This document shows, in pieces, positions 41,580 through 53,735 of a stretch of DNA of 64,000 nt. The DNA is from Argyresthia goedartella (Eukaryota > Arthropoda > Insecta > Lepidoptera > Argyresthiidae). Numbering within the stretch: the stretch's first letter is position 1; the number at the start of each line of letters is the position of its first letter. The notes below the pieces were generated by a model, which saw nothing but the letters and a program-made list of their open reading frames with translations, did no database searches and was not told the DNA's origin. The translations under genes and the position numbers were made by a program. The stretch spans positions 24,732,552 through 24,796,551 of the forward strand of contig OX463832.1 of NCBI GenBank assembly GCA_949825045.1, written 5' to 3'.

Positions 41580-42290
41580 AATATGAACGCATGACAGCGT
41601 TCGCTAAGGAGGTATGATCATCGTTATTTGCAATAGATCGTTGATAAAATCTACTAAATACATTGGAGTTTCCACTCCAACCAGCGGTTTTCCGAATCGT
41701 ATCGATATTGACGCCATCTCTGTGCCTTTGATGTAGAGGCATGACGCGTGCTATGAGCAGAGAACAGAGAGACGTCGATGCCGCTGTCTTTGAGGGTGGA
41801 CTTGATCCACCGACTAGAGTTTGATATAGTTTTAGCAGGGCATATCGATGGTTTGTCGTTAAACAGGGGTAGAAACAATACAGGTTCATTATTTCCAGCG
41901 CGCGACGTTTTAATTAGATCTGGTATTTTAATGACAATTTCTGAAGTATGATTTTCGATATTCTTGATGTTTATTTTAGATAACGTTTGTACCCTATGGG
42001 CTGTAACGAGAGCTAGTAGTCACGCATTTTTTACTTAGAACTTCTAGTGATAAGTCTTCGTTGGGATACAAGTTACTGAGATAGTTTAGTACTATATTTG
42101 TATCCCACGTTATATCATACGTAGGCGCTGGTGGGCGCAGTCTAAATACGCCCTTAAATAATCTGTTTATCAAATCATTCTCGGATATAGTTGGGCCTAA
42201 GATCAAGGATAAAGCGGCTCTGCAACTATTTAGCGAGCCGTATTGATTGCCGCTGCTGTATAATTCGGTTAGAAAGGACAGCACCGTAGA
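41580..42290 (-). pseudogene. DIRS tyrosine recombinase, main part
   Basis: Frames together give VLSFLTELYSSGNQYGSL, RAALSLILG, LVTAHRVQTL (catalytic Arg region), FSAHSTRHASTS (H-x-x-R box), IRKTAGW and FSRFYQRSI (catalytic Tyr). This set identifies the lambda-integrase-type recombinase of DIRS elements, which joins circular cDNA into the genome. Two frameshifts (near 41720 and 41990) break it. Confidence 0.8.
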
Positions 42291-42436
42291 TATCGTAGCG
42301 TAGATAGGTTAAGCGTGTAGCGTAGGTAGGTCAGTCAGCGTCTAGCCGCTCAACGCGCATGGTGTGTGGTTGTTTATGCGAGCGCACCGCGTAATCGATC
42401 GACAGCATTAACATTATTTTAACTGTGATGTGAAAT

Positions 42437-43558
42437 ATGACGGACAATGCTAATATAATTGTGAACGAGTTCTTGACTTTTGTTCAGAACAAAATTGACA
42501 AGCTTGACGACCTCACCTTAGTGCAAATCTGCAATTCGCATTTTAGTGATAATGAAGTCGAAACTGGGAAGTCAGTGTTGTTTACGGCGATATCTGACGA
42601 ATCGAGTTCCACTACGAGACTTGTATCGAGAAAAGGTGAAGATAAGAGGAAAAAGAATATTAAAGATGACATTCGTATGTTCAAGGAGACCGAGCCTAAC
42701 CTCCATCCCGTGTTTGTAGCGAGGGATTGAAATAGACTACCCCCGGTCACTTTTGACCACATTGACGTATCTTGCTTACTAAAGGATATAACGACGTTAA
42801 AAACGGAGATACAAAAACTCCGTTGTGACATTAGCTCCAAGTCGGAACTGCATGATTTCGAAAATCGAGTTCTAGATCAACTGAGCGAGTTGAGGACGCA
42901 GCGTACCCATGCAGTGGAATTACCGCAGCCGAGCGGAGGCGCGCGCGCGCATCACGACGAGCAACACGACGAGCCCGGCGACTAGCGGCGGCGATGCGAG
43001 ACAAACTGGTTTTGTGCCACAGGCGGCGGCGGCAGAGCGGTCAGCTGACGACAGGACGATGACGCTATCACAACCGCTTACCAATAGTAAACCTACTTCT
43101 AGCCCTCAATCCACATCGAACCTTACCTACAGGGACATGTTGTTTGTAAAACAGCATCCACCAATGACCAGGCGACAAAGCGAGGCTTTTAATAGTGATA
43201 TTAGGAGCATCGTCGATGAAGACGAGTTCACTTTGGTGACACATCGTAAGAAGAGGCGTAACAATAACAATAAAAACACAGTTAGGACAGACAAAGTCCA
43301 GAAATATGAGCGGTACCCTAGAGTGCAGTAGTAGCTGTATAGAGGCGGCAGAAAGTTATGGTGCGATTTACGTATCCCGGCTGAAAAAACATATCACTGT
43401 TGATAAGATTAAGAAGCACATTGAGAGCCGTGGTGAAACATGTCCTAGTGTTGGACTACTTAAACCTAGCCGTGAAACAACTTTCAACTCTCAAAGTTGT
43501 TATACCAATTTCGAAGGTAAAGAGGTTTCTAGAGAACAATTTCTGGCCTATTTGTATT
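42437..43558 (+). pseudogene. LINE ORF1 (broken)
   Basis: Starts MTDNANIIVNEFLTFVQNKI and continues, with a stop at 42728 and frame changes near 42950 and 43320, through LHPVFVARD, LPPVTFDHID, a coiled-coil stretch (LKTEIQKLRCDISSK), DEDEFTLVTHRKKRR and a final RRM-like module (YGAIYVSRLKKHITVDKIKK...GETCPSVGLL). A product of this kind would bind element RNA. The sister copy at 58770-59035/62050-62280 shares VDEMLAFIQNKLD and LFVAHDLQKLSPVT. Confidence 0.65.
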
Positions 43559-43628
43559 AAATACCGCCGCTTCTGGGAGCGTAACAAGTCGACAGTGATG
43601 TCACGTGACAACAACAACATAAAATAAA

Positions 43629-46420
43629 ATGGATAGTACAACCGATAAGTATAATAAAAACACCTCCCTCCCCGCTATGAGAAGCGTACGTATGGCCTCG
43701 TTTAATTGTAAATCTATTAAACGAGCCATAGAACATGTACGTCATATCTGCAGAGCAGCTGACATCGTTGTTCTTCAGGAGACGTGGCTGCTTCAGCATG
43801 ACCTAAATTTCAAACATGAAATTGACGATAAGTTCGGCGCCTTCGCGAAATCATCGGTGGATAGCTCTGCGGGTATATTGCGTGGACGGCCTTTCGGTGG
43901 ATTAGCACTGATGTGGCGTAAATCCGTATTCAAGAATTTCTCCATAGTGAACTGTGCCAGTGACAGGTTGGCGGCAGTTCGAGTTGAAATCGGGGGCCGT
44001 CAACTTATCGTGTTCTCTGTCTACATGCCGTGTGATGACATAGACAATCTGTTCGAGTTTACGGACATACTAGCCAGCATGAGTGCAATAATCGAAGAGA
44101 GTGACGTCCAGACATTTTATATGTTGGGGGATTATAACGCGCATCCGAATGCTCTATTCGGAAAGGAGTTAATTGATTTTTGTACGGATCAATCATGGTC
44201 ATGTGGGGACATCGACATACTGGGTGTGGACTCTGGGACGTACACGTATGTAAGTGAAGCCCACGGAACGTGTAGATGGTTGGGCCACTGTGTGACGACC
44301 AAGGCAGCCCGTGACACTGTCCTGAGTGTTAACGTGGACTACGACGTACTTTGGTCAGACCATTTCCCTATTTTCGTAACATGCGACTTGAAATATATTT
44401 TTGATAAAAATTGTTTAAATGAATGTGATAATAATGATGCTTCCAAAGTCAAGTGGGCCCAAAGAGATTTAGATCAAATAGAGTTTTATAACAAAATATG
44501 TTCGGATCAGTTATTATTATTACTGCCAGATCCTAGTCAAGTATTATTAAACTGTGATAAAAATGAACATGTTACTAAGTATATAGATAAGTTATACACT
44601 GATACAATTAATGTGATGCAAAACGCAGCGATATCCAGTCATAGTTCAAACAGTAGCTCTTCTGGTGCACGCAAGCTTAAAAATCGTCAGATCGCTGGTT
44701 GGAACTACCATGTCAAGGAGTTGCATGGACGAGCTCGACTATATTTCCGCTACTGGCAAGCTTGTGGTAAACCCAGCGTGGGTGATGATTACGATGCTAT
44801 GGTAGAAAGTCGCAAAGCCTTTAAAAATAAATTGAAGTGGTGTCAGAATAATCAGGACAAGATCAAAATGAATATTATGGCACTACATCAAAAATCTAAG
44901 AACTTTTCTGGATTCTAGAAAGCCACTAAAAAACTTAACCATAAGCCGAGTTTGCCAGTTAGTGTGAATGGTGCACATGACACTAAATTCATAGCAGATA
45001 TGTTTATGAACCACTTCAAGTCAGGGTGAAACCACTCGAGATTGTGGAGGGAGTGCTAGACACCAAACCTGACGTCACTAATAAGACCTCCATGACGCCA
45101 CAGCGTCAGATAAAGTTCTCCCCCAAAGATGTCTTCCTGGTTGTCAAAAACATGACTCGTGGCAAGTCACCCGGTCATGACGGTCTGAGCGTGGAGCACA
45201 TACACTATGCTGGTGATTCGATCTTCAGTATTCTGTCTTCGCTGTTCAACATGTGCCTACAACATAGCTACCTACCAGAGGGTCTGATGAAGACTGTTGT
45301 AGTCCCAATTGTAAAGAACAAAACTGGCGATCTGTCGAATCTGGGCAACTACAGACCCATATCACTTGGTACAATAACGGGCAAGGTATTTGAAAGGCTT
45401 TTGCAGCCCGAACTGATGAGAAATGTTAGAATCAGTGACGCCCAGTTTGGTTTTGGCTTTCAACGGATTCCGCGATATTATGTCTGAAAAACACCATAAA
45501 CTACTACAAACACAGAGAAACGTCAGTATACGCGTGTTTCTTGGATCTAAGTAAAGCTTTCGATTATGTGAACTATGGTATACTTTGGGACAAGATGACG
45601 AAGGCTCAGGTACCGAATGATATCGTGGATCTGTTGAGGTTCTGGTACGGGAACCAGACTAACAATGTAAGATGGGGCGACACAGAATCTAGTAGTTACA
45701 GGCTAGATTGTGGTGTGCGTCAAGGTGGATTGACCTCTCCGGATCTCTTCAACCTGTATATTAATGACTTGATCGAGGAGCGCCGATGTCGGATGCTGGT
45801 TCAATAATATATGTTTTAACAACCTATGTTACGCTGATGACATGGTGCTCCTCTGCCCCTCGATCAAGGGACTAAGAAAACTACTTGCAATCTGTGAAAC
45901 GTTCGCTGAAAAGAATGGCATGAAGTATAACGTCCAAAAAACAGAAATGTTAGTTTTTAAATCTGGAAGGGGTCCGGAGATGGTTCCTCCAGTATATTTG
46001 TATGGCTCACCAGTTCGGGTTGCGAGGCAGTTCAGGTACCTTGGACATATCTTGGATGAGAACCTGAGTGATGACGTGGACATTGAGAGGGAGCGCAGGG
46101 CCATGACGGTTAGGGCGAACATGCTCGCGCACCGTTTTGGTAAGTGCTCTGAGGATGTTAAAATTGTCCTATTTAGAGCATACTGCCTAAGCTTTTACAC
46201 TTGCCAACTCTGGACCAACTACACCAGGAGGACGTATAACATCCTCAGAGTACAATATAATAACGTCTTCCGCATATTATTGCGTTTGCCACGGTACTGT
46301 AGTGTGTCGGGCATGTTCGCCGACGCCAGGGTCCCTGACTACTTCGCGGTCATCAGGTCCCGGGTGGCCTCATTCTGGGAAAGGGTAAAAACCTCGCAAA
46401 ACGAGCTCGTCACTCCATGA
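43629..46420 (+). pseudogene. LINE ORF2: endonuclease and reverse transcriptase (broken)
   Basis: The first 430 codons are open: endonuclease motifs FNCKSIK, VLQETWLL, VFSVYMPCDD, MLGDYNAHP and LWSDHFPIF (the SDH motif is intact). After a stop at 44916 the RT follows in pieces: KSPGHDGLSVEHI, NYRPISLGTITGKVFERLL, FLDLSKAFDYVNY, GVRQGGLTSPDLFNLYINDL and CYADDMVLL (YADD at 45830-45841), then a C-terminal domain with RQFRYLGHILDE and VPDYFAVIRSR. No RNase H. Stops at 44916, 45485 and 45805 and frameshifts make it inactive. Confidence 0.8.
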
Positions 46421-46639
46421 GAACCCATATGAGAGCGGGATAATCCGACACTGGCTGCGCGTGCATCAGGAGAGAAATAAAAAGTAATGTAGGTATATGT
46501 ATCACTTATGTTTTAGATTTATTTTGGAATTAGGTATTGTATTATTGTATTTTAAATTGTATTTTAAAATTTATTGTATATTTTTTATCGGTTTTATATT
46601 GCCTGAAATAAACAATTTATTATTATTATTATTATTATA

Positions 46640-46755
46640 AGCTCATTTTTGTTACAAAATTGTACCATTTTTTCCAGTGGACATTATATTGCTTCAGTGA
46701 ATTTGGCGATAAGGAGGCTAGCATGATTTCTGCGGAGGATTTCGGAACTTCTCTT
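46640..46755 (-). pseudogene. DIRS tyrosine recombinase, N-terminal part
   Basis: Minus translation MLASLSPNSLKQYNVHWKKWYNFVTK is the SAM-like N-terminal segment of DIRS recombinases and flows into VLSFLTELYSSG at 42280 once the LINE is removed. Confidence 0.7.
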
Positions 46756-46759
46756 CGCA

Positions 46760-47535
46760 TTAGCGCCGTGCGGAGAATATGCTGGCCACCAGGGTAAGGC
46801 TAGGCAGGATGTTCCGCTGCTGGCTGGAATGAGATATTATTGGGTTTTCATTAGGTCTCAATATTATGAGGTCTGATATGAGTAAGCTGGTAAAGATGGG
46901 CCACCATGGTTCTGTCGGCCAGTGTGGCACGACCACGATACCATGAGCTTGATCTGTTTTAATCTTTCTTAACATTTTTAGGATCATAGAAAAAGGCGGG
47001 AAGGCGTAAAAGAAGAAGTTTGTCCAGTTCAATGTAAATGCATTGATTGTTAAGGCATCAGCATCCCGGTGCCACGACACGTACTTCTTACACTTTTTAT
47101 TTATTCTACTGGCGAATAGATCTATTTGAGGTTTTCCGAATTTGGCAATAAGAGAATCAAAAACTGGTTTAGCGAGTCTGGCTGGATGGATCCGTCTGGA
47201 TTCTATGTCAGCTATATTGTTAGAGGATTCAACGTAAGCTGCGAAAACAAAAATCCGTCGAGATTCACACCACTGCCAGATATCTATAGATATTTGAGTT
47301 AGATGTGGAAATTGTGTTCCGCCCATAAGATTAATGTATGAAATCGCGGTTGAATTATCGATCCTAAGTAATACTTGACAATCATGATAATTTTTACCAA
47401 ACATTTTTAGGCCAATAAAAGCTGCTAGTAACTCGAGAGAGTTGATGTGTTGAGTAGCCTCACTTGCAGAACACATTCCACCGGCGGTTTCCCCCTTGGT
47501 AGACTGCACTCCATCCCGTAGTTGAGGCATCCGTG
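46760..47535 (-). pseudogene. DIRS RNase H and C-terminal domain
   Basis: SLELLAAFIGLKMF, VLLRIDNSTAISYINLMGG, WQWCESRRIFVFAAYVESSNNIADIESR, FGKPQIDLFASRINKKCKKY and FFFYAFPPFSMI are the diagnostic block order after the RT in DIRS elements (RNase H plus the unassigned 'LFAS' region). This 256-codon frame is open, but the upstream join to the RT is broken. Confidence 0.8.
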
Positions 47536-47759
47536 TAAATTTCTGTTACGTAATTATCGTCCCTTATCCTATGGCCAGAATCATCGATGCGTTTAGCCAC
47601 CAAGATAAGTCTGGTAACAGTGATTCTGGGATATCCATGATCTTATCATAGTCATCGTGGCCTAGAAGATTTCAGAATTTGCAGCGTTCGAGCTGTTTTG
47701 TCTATAATATGCCATATTCTATTGCTGGATAGGCAAAGATCAGTAACCCTAGTAGTTGA

Positions 47760-48570
47760 GCAAATCTTCTTATTTTGCATTGTTTAAGTTTCATAAATTA
47801 ACTTTATGTAGTTCTTTTTTGTTGTATCTTTGGTTATCGGCTGGTAATATAATAGTCATTGATTCTGAGTCTATGAGATAGCCTAGGTACTTACAACAGG
47901 TGGAGGGTGTAAAGTTACTTTTCTCATTATTTATTTTAAAACCTAGGCCCAACAATAGATTTTTAGTAACGTTGATATTGTTTATACATTCTGTATACGT
48001 GTTTCCTATTAATAACATGTCATCTAAATATATCGTATATACATAGCCACACAATCTCAAAAGTTTAGCTACTGGTTTTAGTATTTTTGTAAAACATATG
48101 GGGCTGTATTCAATCCAAATGGTAGTACGTTAAACTCGTAAGTGTGTCCATTCAACATAAACCTTAGGTATTTTCTGGAATCGGGGTGAATTTTAACCAA
48201 GAAGTAAGCATCTTTCAGGTCCAAATTGGCCATGAAACAGTCCTTAGTAATAAGTTTGACCGCGGTACGTAGGCCTTACAACTTAAAGTGTTGTGTGTCA
48301 ATGTGTTTATTGAGCTTTTTTAGGTATAGTATGAAACGCATTTTCCCATTTGGCTTAGGGCGTAAGAAAACATTTGATAGGAATTTATTTTAACATGGTT
48401 GGCACTGTGACACTGCACCACTATGAATAAGACTACGTATGGCTTCTTCAAAGTGTACACCGTCGGCCTTAGAAACTTGTTTTTGTGGTGGTGGGCAGTG
48501 CTGAGTCACAGGGCTAGAAAAAATCAGTTTATAGCCATTAATCCAAGAAAGGATAGTACGATCTGACGTT
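47760..48570 (-). pseudogene. DIRS reverse transcriptase
   Basis: Minus frames give VSKADGVHFEEAIRSLI, NVFLRPKPNGKMRFIL, FMANLDLKDAYFLVKIHP, VLPFGLNTAPYV and, in the open frame from 48060, YTIYLDDMLLIGNT (YLDD active site at about 48019-48030) and KYLGYLIDS. Stops near 48380 and 48270 show decay. Confidence 0.75.
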
Positions 48571-48758
48571 ATTAATTACCACTGTTTATGAAATAGAGCA
48601 AGTTGACCAGCGTACTTACCGCATCTATTGACGGCGCGTCGACTTGTGCTGATATGGTGACTACTTCGATGACGTCTCGTGCTGAATGCGCCAAGGAGCA
48701 GGCTGCCGGCTCTGCGGCGGCCCGGGCGGCCTGTAAGCCGGGGCTGGAGCTTTCCAGT

Positions 48759-50124
48759 TTAAATTCTTGGCGGGTTGCTGTTTCTGAGTTGATGTAGACG
48801 TCTTGTCTTCTTAAACGAGGATGTGCTAGCCTTCAGCTCCGTTCCGGACTTGTAAACGGCTTTAGCCGACCTTAGAGTTTCTGAGAGAGTATCACTGAAT
48901 AGAGACGTATCTATTTTTGTGCTAAGAAGGTGTTCTTTCATCTCTTTCTTGAACGAAAATGCTGCGAAGTTTCTTCGTGTTATAGACTCTGTATACTGCA
49001 CGTCACAGATGAGGCGGCCAGCGTCTAGAACTTTCTTGAGAAGTTCGTGATTTGTGTTCTTGCAGGCAAGTTGTTCTGTCGCTATTTGAGCCAAACAAGT
49101 CACTGCTGCTGCGATTTGGTTTTGTTTGGCCTCGACTGACTTGTCTCGTTTGATCAGGGACTCGTTCAAGGCAGCTTTAATCTCGGCGTTCAACTTGGGA
49201 GCTCCAATCCGTGTGCGATTCGATGGCACGAGATATTGGTCACACAGCTCCTTATGAACCTCTTTGGTGAGCCCTGACGTTGATGCGTGTTCGAACCTGT
49301 TAATGAGTTCCTTGTGGATTTCTTTTCCGTACACAACGGTCGTTGTCGGATCATCGCCTAATATTTGTAAAATGCTGCTGTCCAATACCTCTTCATCGCC
49401 AGCGTCATGATGCTGGACTGCAGCATCGTGCATAGGCGCAGAGTTTGAACCTGCATCGAGTATCTGGCCAAGGGTTGGATCTTGAGGACTTGTGACCGTT
49501 ATCTTCGTTTCAGTATTGACGACATAGGATTCCGAATATTTTCCGCCTGCAATGTAAATTGCTCATTAGATTTGTACACTTTGTCTAGGGTACCGAACCC
49601 CTATTTTAGCATACTGGCAAGAATTAAATCTTATCATTGTTTTTAATAGACACTTTTGTACTTGAGTTTACTGTGTGTAGGTACTTTCGATAAATAATCT
49701 AAATAGGTAAGACTGTACCCCCCTAGGATACAGCGGAAACCCATTTTGAAACCTGGTAAGGTTATAAGAGTAAAATTGTATCCCCCTAGGATACAACGTA
49801 AACTCATTTTGGTGTGTGCCGTGAGATAGTCCCCAAAACTTCTCGGTTGCAATGATAGGTAAGATTGTGTCCCCCTAGGACACAACGCAATACCAGTGAC
49901 GCAATACATGATGAACTGTTTTGTCGTGCATACTTGTAAGGTTGTCGCATGTTGCTGCATGCCGAAGATGAAGCCGAGGACGAAGACTCGATGACTCGTG
50001 GGCGTCGCTTGCGATTTCGTCGACCATGTTTTTCTTCTAACTTTTCTTGCAATAATTTTTGTTGTTTCGATATGGACTCTTAGCTATCCGAGTCGGCTCT
50101 TTTGCTTTTAGCGGACTTTGGCAT
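48759..50124 (-). pseudogene. DIRS gag-like ORF1
   Basis: A start is visible at 50124 (MPKSAKSKRADSDS, then TAA). Further on are HGRRNRKRRPRVIESSSS, a triple repeat region (49709-49890), and a long open part 49433-48759 with VYGKEIHKELINRFEHAS, RIGAPKLNAEIKAALNESL, CLAQIATEQLA and FSFKKEMKEHLLSTKID, similar to the helical capsid-like ORF1 proteins of animal DIRS elements. Function is inferred from position and general character. Confidence 0.6.
49709..49890. repeat. Three spaced copies of a 'gtatccccctaggatac' repeat in DIRS ORF1
   Basis: Copies at about 49712-49735, 49775-49798 and 49865-49888, each a CCTAGG-centred near-palindrome. In the minus frame each encodes LRC(I/V)LGG followed by (Y/H)(N/S)(F/L)T. 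Confidence 0.7.
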
Positions 50125-50307
50125 TGTGGCCTAGTCAAAACTTTTCGAATAATGTAAATTGTAAAGACTTGTGTGGTTGAGCACTTGTATGCGAAATGAC
50201 GGGACAAAATGCTGATACACCGGATGAAAGGTGTAACCTAACCCCAAGAATTTTTTATTTTCTTGTTACCCCCAACTAAATGCATGAGTGGTGGTTCCTA
50301 TGCGTAA

Positions 50308-50372
50308 CTACATGTTGTACCTATATAATCCTCCTAAGTACTAATCTCGAAGACGACGCGCGAAGTACAATT
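50308..50372 (-). repeat. DIRS terminal repeat (5' side)
   Basis: Inverse of the block at 41301-41365, with a handful of mismatches. Confidence 0.75.
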
Positions 50373-50489
50373 GTTCTTTTAGTTGTGTTTATTCTACTTT
50401 GGTGTGTACTGGTAGTGTTTTACAGTATTTGAACAGTTTGAACTTATCATTGGAGTACTGTAGTCTAATTTTTTAGGCACTATATTTTT

Positions 50490-52560
50490 TAGAATTTTAA
50501 TTTGTCGACGCAGTATGCAGTCTAGAGGAGTCTGGCAAAGCATTGTATAGCATTAGCCTGATGTTAAAGGGCAGGCAATTTTTTATCATGTACATGTTAG
50601 CCAGAAAAGCTCGAAGCTTTGTACACACTCGTTCTATATGACCATTCCAGTTAAACTTGTGATCTATTACCAGACCCAGGTAGACGTGCGAGTTGACGAC
50701 TTCTATATTGGGGCAGTGGCAAGATTTTGTAATATTTTGGTCAAGCATACAAGTATGACTGTGTGATATGAGGTGTGTTTCGAGTTTGCTTTTCATGTAT
50801 GGCGATTTAATGAGTATGAGTTTTGTTTTATTGCTGTTTAAAACTAGGCCCGAGTCATGACACCATTGCTTGAGCTTGTCGAAGTCAGCTTGAAGCATAC
50901 ACATCGCGGAGTTAACATTGTCACTGGCAATAATAAAGCATGTGTCATCAGCAAACTGATAAGCTGTGCAGTAGTCAAGGCACATATCATTCACATACGT
51001 GAGAAAATGCAAGGCTCCGAGCATCGAGCCCTGGGCCGTTCCTACCGCGGCTGACCTTTGGTCACTGAGGCTATCATCTGTCTTGACACAAGAGGATCTG
51101 TTACGGAGATAGCTTTCACACCAGCGCAGTAAGGGTCCCCTGATGCCATTTGCGTCCAACTTACCAATTAGCTTTTTGTGATCAAGAGTATCAAATGCTC
51201 TGGAAAAGTCTATAAGAAGGGCCAGGACTTGCTTTTTGTTATTTAGGTATGTATTGATATCATCCGTGAATTTGGAAAGTAACATTGTTGTACTTTTTTT
51301 GGGCTGAAAGCCAAATTGGCTTTTAGATATAATATTATTTTTTGGTAGAACGAGTGAATTTGATCACAATAAATTTTTCTATTATTTTGTCTATTGATGA
51401 CACTGAAGCATTTTCGCGCTTGCCCATTTTAAACACTGGTCCTATGCATCCAATCTTGAGCCCATCAGGATATTGCCCTGTTTTAATAGCGGTGTTAATA
51501 AGATTACATATAGCTGAGGCAATATTACTAGTAACTTTTTTATGTCAATAACCCTGACTCCGTCAAGCCCCGGGGCTTTGTGATCGTTCAGTTGTTTGAT
51601 AACCTTCGATATTTTGTCTGGTATAGCTTTTTGATAATATATTACTATTATAATATATACTTTTTGATAATATAATACTAACACTTGTCGTCCTATTTTG
51701 CAGTTGGGTAGTATGTTCTGGACAGATTCATCAAAGGTATCAGCAAAAATGTTGGCTATCTCTTTAGGAGTAATATTTTGCGAGCTAAATGCGTTAAGAA
51801 TGGCTTGGTCAATGGGGTTTGAAGTTCTACCACAAATACTAGTAACAATTTGCCACATTTTAATAGAATTTGAGAAATTATTTTCTATTTGTTTTTTATA
51901 ATATGTATTTCTACTGTGTTCTATAACTTTATGTGTTTTATTTCGTATTTTGTTGTAAGCTAATATTTTTTCTACATTACTAGTATCTTTTTTCCATATA
52001 TTAAATGTAAATATATTTTTTCACACAATGTAATAATAGTACTAGTTATCCAAGGTTCACAAAACTGTATTTTTTTGGTAATTTATGTGTTATTGATTTA
52101 GCCACGCTTAACGCTCTGGTGAAGTTTATTATGAGATATTTGTAAATATCATCCGGATCTTTCATATCATCAGTGGAATCCCAGTTTATTTTGTGTAACT
52201 CGTTCAACATAATATCACCTCGGTTCATAGTCGATTCCTGTTACGAGCAGCCTGTATGTGAGTCGATGAGCCAGCAACCGGACTTGCGCACGCGGCGATG
52301 GTCAATACGCGATGGCCCGCTAGTACTGTATCAATAGCGGCTAATGTGGGGAGTCTGGCAAAAATATAATCAATGCACGACTTGGATACTTTGTTTTTTC
52401 TCATTTCTATACGTGTATAGTCAGAAACTCCACACATCAAACCAAACTCGGACAACATGTCTAGATAATCATCCCTATGCTTTGATATGGTCTTAAGATC
52501 TACATTTGTATCGCCTATGATCAGAATAGGACTTGAGAGGGGACTTTTTGCATGTCCCCT
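50490..52560 (-). pseudogene. Degenerate LINE (CR1/Jockey/L2-like): partial endonuclease, RT
   Basis: In minus sense: an endonuclease part (52572-52225) with ILIIGDTNVDL, SCIDYIFARLP and AGHRVLTI; a linker (51858-51442) with DHKAPGLDGVRVIDIKKLL; RT (51285-50497) with LIDFSRAFDTLDHKKL, GTAQGSMLGALHFLTYVND, YQFADDTCFII (FADD at the YxDD site) and VYLGLVIDHKFNWNGHI. The first half of the endonuclease is missing and there are several frame breaks. It abuts the RNase H-type LINE at about 52560. Confidence 0.75.
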
Positions 52561-53239
52561 TTGCCTGCACATCTACTTCAGCCATCCCAACTCCTGCACC
52601 AGCTGGAGCAGGAGGCCTGGGTGTTCTAGGAGCTCGTGGGTGTTTGTTGTGTCACCTAGGATAGCCATCCTGGTTTCTGTTATGGATGGACATGCCAGTA
52701 GCAAGTGCTCTATTGTTTCATCCACTTCCATGCACCCCCTGCACAGGGGGCTGTCCGTTGTCAAGTGTTTGTTTTAGTGTACAATGGCCTGTAATAAGGC
52801 GTGTGTAGTATTTTTATTTTACTGCGTGGCAGTCTCATTAAATAATTCGTAAATTTATGGTTGTACTTATCTATGAAAAGTTTTGTGTTTTTGCAGTCTT
52901 CTCTGCTAGACCATAATAGGTTTTGTTGCTGTACTGTGGCTTTTCTGAACCTTTTCCGTAGAGCTTCCGCTGATAAGGGCGAGAATGGTGAAGGGCCAAT
53001 TGCCGGCCTTCCTGCCCCTAATTTTGCTAGCTTGCCTCCTAGTTGCCCTGGTCACCTTGGTGAAATTCACCCACTGGACTGTGAAATTGTTTTTCTCACC
53101 TAGCCTGTTGAGTGCCTTGTAGCATTCTAGTATAAGTTTTGATTTTGTCAACGGTCTTTTTAGTGAGCTTAGTAAGGCTCCGCAGCCCGTTTTAAAGGTA
53201 ATGTAATTTCCCTCTGCATCATTTATCAAGTGCATTAAA

Positions 53240-53735
53240 AAAAAATGAGTTTATTTCCATAAGAAACACATAGGTAACATTTGGAGAATGTCAAATCTTA
53301 AACTAACTCATATATAGGATATAGGGAAATATAGAAGATAGAACTCAATTTGAATTCCGTCACCTCGATGTTTTAGATGCTGGAGGCAAAGAGGCGACTA
53401 GAAACCTCCAGCTTTATACGTTGTTTTTTACAGAATTGGAGCAAACACCTTCCCAAGCTTTCTTGTCTTCTTCATAATCTGATATTCTGCAGTAATCTTT
53501 TTTACATAAGTGATTTTTAACAACATTTTTAAATTTATTGGTTGGCAGTTGGTATTTTCTTGTAAAAGCGAATACATTGCCCTTTAAAAGATACATTAAC
53601 CTTATGGAGCCTAGTAGTAGGTATAGCTAGTTTTAGTCCTATTTCTAGTGTTGACATTGTGCCTGTCGCTATTCTTAGGAAATTTATCAATATTTTTGTG
53701 GACGTACATTAGGTTTTCATAAATATACTGACACG
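53240..53735 (-). mobile_element. 5'-truncated LINE end inserted in the RNase H region
   Basis: At 53735 the RNase H frame (LKEINIMT) changes to YIYENLMYVHKNIDKFPKN, the C-terminal domain of a different LINE, followed by LLKGNVFAFTRKYQLP and YCRISDYEEDKKAW. The minus 3' end is near 53240. The LINE at 59288-59608 has the same domain (FENMMYVRKNLTKFPK), so both belong to one family. The host RNase H frame resumes at HLINDAEGN. Confidence 0.7.

Larger units (their letters stand above)
42291..46640 (+). mobile_element. LINE inserted in the DIRS recombinase gene (4.35 kb)
   Basis: The element starts with a GC-rich 5' UTR at about 42291, holds ORF1 (42437-43558) and ORF2 (43629-46420), and ends in an AATAAA-bearing 3' UTR and an (ATT)n tail at 46616-46639. 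The DIRS recombinase frame (FVTKM|TVLSFLTEL) reads on across it. Any target duplication is too short to define. Fragments of the same family are on the minus strand at 36311-40545 and 58426-62300. Confidence 0.8.
40971..50372 (-). mobile_element. DIRS-type (tyrosine recombinase) retrotransposon, interrupted by a LINE
   Basis: In minus sense the order is gag-like ORF (50124-48759), RT and RNase H (48560-46760) and tyrosine recombinase (46750-46640 then 42290-41580), the DIRS gene order without endonuclease or integrase. A terminal block of about 65 bp (aattgtacttcgcgcg...tacaacatgtag) occurs at 41301-41365 in plus sense and at 50308-50372 in minus sense, with another copy at 41012-41075. Segments at 40971-41020 and 41255-41300 mirror each other, as in the internal complementary region of DIRS elements. 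Net size without the 4.35-kb LINE is about 5 kb. The ORFs carry stops and frameshifts. Confidence 0.8.
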
